In this document: positions 8,543 to 15,299 of the stretch, one piece after another
Position numbering within the stretch: the stretch's first letter is position 1
How the letters are laid out: every line of letters begins with the position of its first letter
DNA from: an unicellular cyanobacterium SU3
GTDB taxonomy: Bacteria; Cyanobacteriota; Cyanobacteriia; Cyanobacteriales; Microcystaceae
NCBI GenBank assembly: GCA_002172675.1
Contig: NETF01000165.1
Span: 100,623-149,475, forward strand
DNA: 48,853 nt
Reading direction: 5' to 3'
The notes under the pieces: model-generated
The model's database searches: none
Told to the model about the DNA's origin: nothing
The model's input: the letters and a program-made list of their open reading frames with translations, nothing else
Translations under genes and position numbers: made by a program

Positions 8543-10972
8543 ATGATCTCAGATAAAATGCACCCCCATCATCAAGAATTAAGCGAAGATATTTATCAAC
8601 AATCTCCTAAAAGAGCTATTATGACAATTTGCTCTAATAATTATTTTCCTTATGCCAGAGTCTTGTTATCCTCTTTAAAACGACATCATCCTGAAGCATC
8701 ACTCTTTCTCTGTTTAGCCGATATTCGTCATCCCAATATAGAATTAGGAATAGATGGGGTTGACATTATCGAAGGACGACAATTAGGAATTCCTCATTTT
8801 GAAGATTTTGCCTTTCGCTACGATATTATGGAATTCAACACAGCCCTTAAGCCATTTATGATTGCTTATTTAGTAGAAAAATTAGGCTTTGAACAAGTTG
8901 TCTATCTTGATCCAGATATTGAATTATTTGCTCCTCTTAATCCGATATTTAATGCCCTAGACAATGGCTCAAATTTTGTGTTAACGCCTCATATTACCGC
9001 TCCTGCTGAAAGAAATGAATACTATCCTGGTGATATGGGAGTTATAAAAGCTGGAGTTTATAATCTCGGTTTTATTGCTGTTAGTAACCATAGTGATGTA
9101 ATTCAGTTTTTACACTGGTGGGGAAGACGCTTAAGATTTGATTGTTTACATCAACAACAGAATGAAGTTTTGGTCGATCAAAAATTTGTTGATTTACTAC
9201 CAGGTTTTTACGATCATGTCAAAATTTTACGTGAGCCGACCCTAAATGTGGCTTATTGGAATCTCTGGCAAAGAGAGTTAGAAGAAACTCCCGACAGCTG
9301 GTTAATTAATAATCAACCTTTGGTTTTTTTCCATTTCAGTGGTATCAATAAAAATAATCCTAATCAACTATCAAAACATACTGTTCAATTTAATGGGAAT
9401 CTCCAGCCAGCTTTAAAGTCACTCATAGAACACTATATTTCGCAATTAAATTTATTTCAATCACAGAGTTGTAAGCATTGTAACTATTTTTATGGTCAAT
9501 TTGAAAATGGGGTTTCCATTACTAACGTGATACGACTAGCCTATCGGTCAGTGAAGGATACTTGGATAGAAAATCCTTTTACTGAATTTCATGACTATTT
9601 GAATCAACCGACTTGGTGTGCGTCAACTTCTTCCCTCTATCCCTTAACTAATTTAATGTACTCTCTATGGCAACAAAGAGAAGATTTACAGCAAGTGTTT
9701 AACCTTGAGGTTAAACACCTTCGTCAACAATATGCTTTATGGTTTATACAACATAGTGAAGAATTAAATATAGACCCCTTTTTTTTACAACCCATATTTG
9801 AGCAATTAAACCGAATTCATTGTCATCATTCTCGAACCTACATTAAATCCTCTGTAGCTACAGATAAACCTGATGTAAGCGTGATTGGCTATTTAAAATC
9901 AGTCATCGGAGTTGGTCATGCAGGGCGAATGGTGGCTTCTAGTTTAGAGACAACTGGATTAAAAACTAAAGGCTTTAATGTCACCCTGAATGTAGAAACT
10001 CGACAAGGAGATGAGAGCGTTAGTCATCTTTTGTCCCCTGTGGCCAATGGCAGAATCCATATCTACAATATTAATGCCGATCAACTTCCTTTAGTTAAAG
10101 ATGCCATTCGTGATCAGGTTCAACCTGCCGACTATGTAATTAGTATGCCTTTTTGGGAACTGAGTAAATTCCCTATTGAATGGTTATCTTCTTATGAGGG
10201 CGTTCATGAGATTTGGGCTCCGACTCGCTTCATGCAACAGGCACTGCTTCCTGTGATGAATATTCCTGTTTTTTGGATGCCTCCAGCCGTAACATTAGAA
10301 AATTTTACTCGGGTCGATAGAGAGCATTTTGATCTTCCTCACAATCGGTTTCTGTTTCATTTTAACTTTGACTTAACTTCTTTTGCGACGCGAAAAAATC
10401 CAATGGCGGTTATTGAAGCTTATCGTCGCGCGTTTCATCATCGTTATTCTGATATTGCCACTGGGTTAGTTATTAAAACAAGAGGACAAGATACCGACGG
10501 CAGTAATCTCAAAAAACTGATTGACTCGACTAAAGATGAATCCGATATTTTCATTATCAATCAGTTAATGAGTTACCACGATACTCTACGTTTAATGGAC
10601 TGTTGCGATTGTTATGTTTCTCTACATCGTTCTGAAGGGTTTGGCTATACTTTAGCTGAGGCCATGTTATTGGGTAAGCCTGTTATTGCGACTAATTATT
10701 CAGGGTCAAAAGATTTTGTTGATGCTTCAACGGGATTTCCCGTTAATTATCAATTAAAGCCGCTCAAGGAAGGAGAGTACCCCTTTTGGCAAGGGCAAAA
10801 ATGGGCTGACCCAGACATTGATCATGCTGCTTGGTTAATGCAACAAATCGTTAATGATCACTATAAAACCAAAGAAATTGCTGAGGCTGGAAGAAACAAA
10901 ATTTTAACCGATTATTCTATTCAATCTTTGGGTAAGCGATATTTAAAAAGGTTGAAACAAATTGGAATATAA
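8543..10972 (+). CDS. Bifunctional glycosyltransferase: GT-A domain plus GT4-type domain
   Basis: 809 residues. The N-terminal half (about 22-310) resembles nucleotide-diphospho-sugar transferases of the GT8/GT-A kind: AIMTICSNNYFPYARVL, a long helix, then the metal motif YLDPDIELF (about 126-134). The C-terminal half (about 445-809) is a GT-B group 1 (GT4) transferase with SVIGYLKSVIGVGHAGR at its start, a central KTRGQD strand and the donor-site motif HRSEGFGYTLAEAML followed by GKPVIATNYSG. The two halves would add two sugars in turn, or one may be regulatory. It follows a GT2 pseudogene and precedes an eroded epimerase, so it may be among the few intact enzymes of a decaying sub-cluster. 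The start is the first ATG; no strong ribosome-binding site. Confidence 0.87.
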   Translation: MISDKMHPHHQELSEDIYQQSPKRAIMTICSNNYFPYARVLLSSLKRHHPEASLFLCLADIRHPNIELGIDGVDIIEGRQLGIPHFEDFAFRYDIMEFNTALKPFMIAYLVEKLGFEQVVYLDPDIELFAPLNPIFNALDNGSNFVLTPHITAPAERNEYYPGDMGVIKAGVYNLGFIAVSNHSDVIQFLHWWGRRLRFDCLHQQQNEVLVDQKFVDLLPGFYDHVKILREPTLNVAYWNLWQRELEETPDSWLINNQPLVFFHFSGINKNNPNQLSKHTVQFNGNLQPALKSLIEHYISQLNLFQSQSCKHCNYFYGQFENGVSITNVIRLAYRSVKDTWIENPFTEFHDYLNQPTWCASTSSLYPLTNLMYSLWQQREDLQQVFNLEVKHLRQQYALWFIQHSEELNIDPFFLQPIFEQLNRIHCHHSRTYIKSSVATDKPDVSVIGYLKSVIGVGHAGRMVASSLETTGLKTKGFNVTLNVETRQGDESVSHLLSPVANGRIHIYNINADQLPLVKDAIRDQVQPADYVISMPFWELSKFPIEWLSSYEGVHEIWAPTRFMQQALLPVMNIPVFWMPPAVTLENFTRVDREHFDLPHNRFLFHFNFDLTSFATRKNPMAVIEAYRRAFHHRYSDIATGLVIKTRGQDTDGSNLKKLIDSTKDESDIFIINQLMSYHDTLRLMDCCDCYVSLHRSEGFGYTLAEAMLLGKPVIATNYSGSKDFVDASTGFPVNYQLKPLKEGEYPFWQGQKWADPDIDHAAWLMQQIVNDHYKTKEIAEAGRNKILTDYSIQSLGKRYLKRLKQIGI

Positions 10973-11195
10973 TATAATATAATATGATTTTTTTTAGTTG
11001 CTAGTAAATACAAGTAAATTAATAATGGAAAATCCAAAATTGAATCAGGATAAAAATCAATATATATCCATTTTTATCCATAGTTTCTGGCAGTATTCTG
11101 GAAAATAGTTTTTTTCTAAATTTAGTAATAATAATACTATTATTTTTGCTAAATCTTTTCATTAACTTATACACACAAATTATTTTAATAATACT
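10973..11195. other. AT-rich intergenic stretch with ATATA microsatellite
   Basis: It begins with about four tandem ATATA-type units at 10966-10984, overlapping the stop codon of the previous gene. I see no gene in it; the decayed epimerase start follows at 11196. Confidence 0.4.
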
Positions 11196-11325
11196 GAGGT
11201 GATAATCGTAAATCAGTAGAAATTATTTGACTAAATCGGTTCGTTTTGTCTATGAACGAGGCTATACTATTGTTGGCATTGACAACGATATTCGTTGTTT
11301 CTTTGATAATAGATTAGAGGATCTT
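11196..11325 (+). pseudogene. Remnant of an NAD-dependent sugar epimerase N-terminus
   Basis: At 11199 the frame reads VIIV, then a TAG, then after a one-base shift SVRFVYERGYTIVGIDNDI, very like the first 40 residues of extended-SDR epimerases/dehydratases (strand 1, Gly-rich loop, SExVRFF helix, GYxVVGIDNDMR strand 2). The glycine-rich NAD-binding loop is destroyed by the stop and frameshift and nothing follows beyond about residue 50. The remnant runs straight into the ATG of the sulfotransferase-like gene at 11330. It is most similar in feel to the CDP-paratose/tyvelose 2-epimerase group, which is a guess from the IDND motif. Confidence 0.65.
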
Positions 11326-11329
11326 TTTT

Positions 11330-12844
11330 ATGAAAGAAGTTACTCTCCATGTAGGGCTCCACAAGACTGCAACAAAATCTTTTCAGGAAACCTGCTCAAT
11401 CAATAGAGAAAAATTAGAAAAACAAGGATTTTATTATCCAATATTTCATCTAGATCATCGGCTTATTAATAACCATTCAATTCCATTTTATAGTTTATTC
11501 TCCAATCAACCTGAACAATACCATGTTAATATTGGATGGGCAGTAGATGCTAACGAAGTGAACAAAAAATATGAAGAACAGCTAAACCATATTTTAAAAC
11601 AACAACATGAAAAGATTATAATTTCAGGAGAGGATATTTCTAGACTTTCTCAACTAGAACTTGAGAAAATGCGGAAGAAAATAGAGTCATATGGCTATAG
11701 TGTGCGTGTCCTTGCTACTGTTCGACCTCTTCACTCTATGATGAATAGCCATATCCAAGAAATAATAAAAAATGGATGGACAATTAGCTATGCAAATTGT
11801 AAAAATTTAGGAATTCTAGTAATCAATAGTATAAAAGTCCTTGAGTCTGTTTTTCCTAAAACTGAATTTTTTTCTTTTCAAGACTTGCTGAAACATCAAC
11901 ATGGACCAGTAGGTTTCTTGTTAGAAAAAATTGGTGTTGCTAATGTAGCTGATTTAAAAATTGTTAGAGCTAATGAGTCTATATCAGCGCAAGCGACTAG
12001 ATTAATTTCTTATATTAATCAAGAACAACCTTTGATTCTCAATGGAAAGCTTAATCCCTTTAGAAAAGATGATGATATTAATCCTATTTATCAATTAAAA
12101 GGAGATAAATTCCAACTGAGCAAACAGGAACTGAAACCCTATGAAGAGGAATTAAGTCAAGCCAATCAATACTTATCAACCAAATTTAATCCTTCGTTTT
12201 GTGATCAACCATCATCTAATTTATCAGATCAAATAGAAACCAATTGGGATGATAAAAAAATTAATCAATTAAAAATGATTATTGCTGAAGTTAATAATAA
12301 TATTAAGCTGATTGCCTATGATTATTGTAAAAATGTTATCTGTTTAGATGAAGATAAACTATCATATATTTTCTTTGATGAGCTTTCAGTAACTTTGGGT
12401 ATTCCTATCTATCGTTTCCGAAATTCTGAAATCCCTGGAATTTATTTACTTGTTATGGAAGAAGAAGCTCATGATATTCGGACTAATTATCCTAACTTTA
12501 TTGAAGAAGGAATTACTTTTTACGGAGCAAGTTCTCCTAGCAAGAACTTAATTCCCTTATACCGTTTCCAAAATAATCAACATCCAGGACTCTATATCTA
12601 CATAGGAGAATCAGAACGTAATTATATTAACAATAATCCTAGTTTTGCTGAAAATTATCAAGACGAAGGGATTGCTTTTTATGTGTATGCTCCAGGAATT
12701 GGTATCGGTAAACCATTCTATCGTTTTCGCAATTCTAACATACCAGAAGCTTATATTTATGTGACTGGAACTGAAGCAGATTATATCCGCGAGAATCTTA
12801 CTCAGTTTATTGAGTTAGGAATAGCTTTTGAATCCGTCACCTAA
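11330..12844 (+). CDS. Sulfotransferase-like protein with C-terminal DUF5648-type repeats
   Basis: 504 residues. The N-terminus TLHVGLHKTATKSFQ is the PAPS 5'-phosphosulfate-binding loop of the sulfotransferase fold (GxxKTGTTxLQ in relatives), and ISGEDISRL and the VRPLHSMM segment fit the 3'-phosphate-binding part. About residues 365-503 hold three repeats of the type YRFRNSxIPGxYLYVxxxExxxIRxNxPxFxEEGIAF, as in the DUF5648 repeat family usually found on secreted or surface proteins. A sulfotransferase joined to these repeats is unusual. The likely role is sulfation of the polysaccharide made by this cluster; the repeats could bind glycan. No signal peptide is visible, so the repeats would be cytoplasmic unless export is unconventional. 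Confidence 0.75.
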   Translation: MKEVTLHVGLHKTATKSFQETCSINREKLEKQGFYYPIFHLDHRLINNHSIPFYSLFSNQPEQYHVNIGWAVDANEVNKKYEEQLNHILKQQHEKIIISGEDISRLSQLELEKMRKKIESYGYSVRVLATVRPLHSMMNSHIQEIIKNGWTISYANCKNLGILVINSIKVLESVFPKTEFFSFQDLLKHQHGPVGFLLEKIGVANVADLKIVRANESISAQATRLISYINQEQPLILNGKLNPFRKDDDINPIYQLKGDKFQLSKQELKPYEEELSQANQYLSTKFNPSFCDQPSSNLSDQIETNWDDKKINQLKMIIAEVNNNIKLIAYDYCKNVICLDEDKLSYIFFDELSVTLGIPIYRFRNSEIPGIYLLVMEEEAHDIRTNYPNFIEEGITFYGASSPSKNLIPLYRFQNNQHPGLYIYIGESERNYINNNPSFAENYQDEGIAFYVYAPGIGIGKPFYRFRNSNIPEAYIYVTGTEADYIRENLTQFIELGIAFESVT

Positions 12845-12906
12845 TTAATTAGTCGCAAAGTATGGAAAGCTTTCCACAATCTCACCCAAAATGATCACAA
12901 ATGATT

Positions 12907-13824
12907 CTAATCAGAATTAATTCTTGCTCCTTGAGTATCAATAGAAAGCGATCGCACTTCTGCTACAATCTCTAATTGTGTCCAGGCATTTTTCATGGCC
13001 TTTTCTACTGCTTGAATCTGCTTAGAACTGGTTAAGGCTAATAGAGTCGGTCCTGCACCACTAATGACCATACCATAAGCCCCTGCTTTGAGTGCCGATT
13101 CTTGCACAAACTCATACCCTTCAATCAGTCCTTGACGATAGGGTTGGTGGACTTTGTCAGCCATTGCTTGACTTAACCATTGTCCGTTACCGCTTTCTAA
13201 AGCCCTGATTAATAATCCCATGCGAGCTATATTGAAGATAGTATCACCATAGGATAAGGTTTTCGGTAAAGCGGCCCTAGCTTCTTCTGTGGATAATTCA
13301 AAGTCAGGGATAGCCACCACAGGAATAAGGTCAGAATGCCAAGGAATTTCACAAATTTCCCAGTTTTTAGCTTCACCTACGGATAACTGACAGTTTCCTA
13401 ACAAAGCTGGAACCACGTTATCGGGATGACCTTCTAGTGTAATGGCTAATGCCATAATTTCTGTTGTAGAAAGGGGTTGACCTGCTAATTCATTTGCCCC
13501 CACTAGCCCCCCAACAATAGCGGTTGCAGAGCTTCCTAACCCTCTGGCCAGGGGAACCCCTAATTTGATGTCAATAGCGATTTTAGGGGGTGTTTTGTCG
13601 AGATGGTGGTATAAATGAGTGAAGGCTTGATAGAGGAGATTTGTGCGATCGCAAGTCACTCGATGGGCTTCTGTCCCTGTTACCGTAATGCTGAGATCAG
13701 TATCAGCGTCAGGTTGTTCAGTAAACTGAAATTGATTATAAAGGGTAAGGGCTGCACCAAGACAGTCAAACCCTGGTCCAATATTGGCCGTTGTGGCAGG
13801 TACGGTAACGGTAACAGTAGACAT
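12907..13824 (-). CDS. thrB: Homoserine kinase
   Basis: Phosphorylates L-homoserine with ATP in threonine biosynthesis. A GHMP-kinase protein of 305 residues from the ATG at 13824; an upstream in-frame TTG would add only LLL-type residues. Landmarks are VTVPATTANIGPGFDCLG at the N-terminus, the ATP-binding loop PLARGLGSSATAIVGG (motif 2, about residue 90) and the C-terminal GAYGMVISGAGPTLLAL (motif 3). Length and motifs are normal for the family. It faces the convergent sulfotransferase gene and no other threonine genes are near. Confidence 0.96.
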   Translation of the reverse strand: MSTVTVTVPATTANIGPGFDCLGAALTLYNQFQFTEQPDADTDLSITVTGTEAHRVTCDRTNLLYQAFTHLYHHLDKTPPKIAIDIKLGVPLARGLGSSATAIVGGLVGANELAGQPLSTTEIMALAITLEGHPDNVVPALLGNCQLSVGEAKNWEICEIPWHSDLIPVVAIPDFELSTEEARAALPKTLSYGDTIFNIARMGLLIRALESGNGQWLSQAMADKVHQPYRQGLIEGYEFVQESALKAGAYGMVISGAGPTLLALTSSKQIQAVEKAMKNAWTQLEIVAEVRSLSIDTQGARINSD

Positions 13825-14036
13825 AAGTAACAATAGTTTTTTAAAGTTCTCGATTTATTCTATCGGCAATTCGACCCTAAGTTGATTAAAAAATAGAGTA
13901 ATTTTCTAGCAAAAATCATAAAATTTTATATTTCTGGTCTATCCTCTCAATGAAAAAGTCTTTACTGTTTTCGATACACAAGATAACCTAGTAAAATAAT
14001 CGACTTATTTAATTTCGGAGCTTAATAGAAAATATT

Positions 14037-14183
14037 ATGAAAAAGCAAAAAACCTGTCATCACTGTGAAGGAAAAGGATATATTGAAATTCGAGATTGCA
14101 CCGCAGAAATTCAGAGAGAAGAAACCTGTGTTTTTTGCGAAGGGACAGGTCATGTTATTGAGGAAAAAGAGAGCAATCATTAA
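14037..14183 (+). CDS. Small DnaJ-type zinc-knuckle protein, 48 residues
   Basis: A short gene starting at ATG 14037 and ending at TAA 14181-14183. It has two CxxCxGxG half-motifs, CHHCEGKG (residues 7-14) and CVFCEGTG, exactly the spacing of the zinc-binding repeats of DnaJ, here without any J-domain. One zinc ion could be held by the two pairs. Small proteins of this kind occur in cyanobacteria and plastids as possible chaperone-like or redox helpers, but I know no function for this one. It stands alone, divergent from thrB and convergent with the nuclease/HEPN gene. Confidence 0.75.
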   Translation: MKKQKTCHHCEGKGYIEIRDCTAEIQREETCVFCEGTGHVIEEKESNH

Positions 14184-14206
14184 TTATGAATGAGTTTAAG
14201 TCATAA

Positions 14207-14896
14207 CTAATTATTCTTAACTGGTAATTTTATTGGTGACCATAAACCTATTAATTGATCAACCAATTGTGCAAGTTGAGATAAAGTTTCTTGATTTAGT
14301 TCTAATGTTTGAAATCCATGAACAAGTTGATTCCTAATTTTAGAGAAATTCATAGCTATATTATATTGTTCTATGGAAATTTCCCCTTGAGAATAAAGAT
14401 GTTTAATAAGTGATATTGGGCTAAATCTTTCAATCGGAATAGATACTTTTTCCGCTTGTTTACGCAGTAAAACTTCTAATATTATCCATAATATTAAGAA
14501 AGCACTTTCTTGATCTCCTAATGCAATCAGATGATCAACATTTTCTCTTTTCTTTATAATCTGCTCCCAAGATAGCAAACTATTGCCATCACTTGGATTA
14601 ATTGGAACTTGCTCATCTCCTGTAATTAGTAAAAAACGCCAGCCTGAATGTTGAGCAACGATTTCAGCTATTTCTTTATATCTATCTATACTAATCTGTT
14701 TTGAAGATTGGGATTTGATTTCGATAATATAACCTTCATGATCAGATTTCTTAACTACTAAATCAGGTCGATATCCACTTAAATCAAAAGGAACAGCATC
14801 AGGATTAATCCATACTTGATACCCTTGTTCTTGATATTTTTGAGCAATCCTCTTTTCTAGTTGACTATATTTGTTTGTAGTTGTTTCAGCATTCAT
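14207..14896 (-). CDS. PD-(D/E)XK-like protein with C-terminal HEPN-like motif
   Basis: 229 residues. The N-terminal half has the nuclease-type signature YRPDLVV (Asp45) followed by IIEIKS (Glu59-x-Lys61), after a helix with a conserved-looking Glu14; this matches the REase-fold (AHJR-like) group. The C-terminal half is helical and contains KIRNQLVHGF (Arg188-x4-His193), the Rx4-6H motif of HEPN RNases. The start codon overlaps the stop of the RusA-like gene upstream by four bases (14893-14896), so the two are translationally coupled. A joined nuclease fold and HEPN motif suggest nucleic-acid cleavage, perhaps in defence or repair. This is inference; HEPN motifs also occur in non-enzymatic helical domains. 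Confidence 0.65.
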   Translation of the reverse strand: MNAETTTNKYSQLEKRIAQKYQEQGYQVWINPDAVPFDLSGYRPDLVVKKSDHEGYIIEIKSQSSKQISIDRYKEIAEIVAQHSGWRFLLITGDEQVPINPSDGNSLLSWEQIIKKRENVDHLIALGDQESAFLILWIILEVLLRKQAEKVSIPIERFSPISLIKHLYSQGEISIEQYNIAMNFSKIRNQLVHGFQTLELNQETLSQLAQLVDQLIGLWSPIKLPVKNN

Positions 14897-15288
14897 AAAT
14901 AACTCTCTAAAGTTTTAGATTGACATATTCTTACATAAACACATTCAGAGCCAGTATAAAGTCCTTGAAGTAATAGGTCAGGAAACTTTAAAATATCAAA
15001 GGTTCCTCGTAAATGTCGACGATGTGCTTGAACATCTGTAATTTGTTGATCATCTTCATAAATTAAACCAACTAAAGCATCTTGTATTGGTTTAATTATA
15101 TTATCTACATCAAGAGGATCTCTGTCGTATAAGTAAACTAATGTAAGATGTAAGTCTAAATCTTCTGATAGTAGTGTTCGGGTCCAAGTTTTTGAAGCTT
15201 CAGCTTTAACAAAAGCTTTCCAAGCTTGTAGGCTTGATCTTTTTGCTTGTAAAGATAAAGTATCAAGAGTAAGGTGGGCATTGCCCAC
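14893..15288 (-). CDS. RusA-like Holliday-junction endonuclease
   Basis: 131 residues. The segment DPLDVDNIIKPIQDAL followed by EDDQQITD carries the three acidic residues and the lysine typical of RusA, which cleaves Holliday junctions. The N-terminal SLQAKRSSLQAWKAFV aligns with the family's start region, but it begins later than in usual family members. The only start in frame is a GTG at 15286-15288, which lies inside the palindromic repeat at 15269-15293; the first residues MGNAH are repeat-encoded. The gene overlaps the next (PD-(D/E)XK/HEPN-like) by four bases. It could act on phage or plasmid DNA, or in recombination; no phage genes are nearby. The RusA assignment is good, activity of the altered N-terminus unknown. 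Confidence 0.78.
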   Translation of the reverse strand: MGNAHLTLDTLSLQAKRSSLQAWKAFVKAEASKTWTRTLLSEDLDLHLTLVYLYDRDPLDVDNIIKPIQDALVGLIYEDDQQITDVQAHRRHLRGTFDILKFPDLLLQGLYTGSECVYVRICQSKTLESYL

Positions 15289-15293
15289 CCTAC
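15269..15293. repeat. Palindromic repeat GTAGGGTGGGCAATGCCCACCCTAC family
   Basis: A 25-base near-perfect palindrome: GTAAGGTGGGCATTGCCCACC plus CTAC. A nearly identical copy stands at 41729-41753 and half copies at 28868-28881 and 17608-17663, so it is a dispersed family in this genome. This copy supplies the GTG start of the RusA-like gene on the minus strand. Confidence 0.8.
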
Positions 15294-15299
15294 AATTAT

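Noticed and set aside
12907-13833. Longer thrB start at TTG 13833
   Set aside because: Adds only three residues; ATG 13824 gives the usual family N-terminus.
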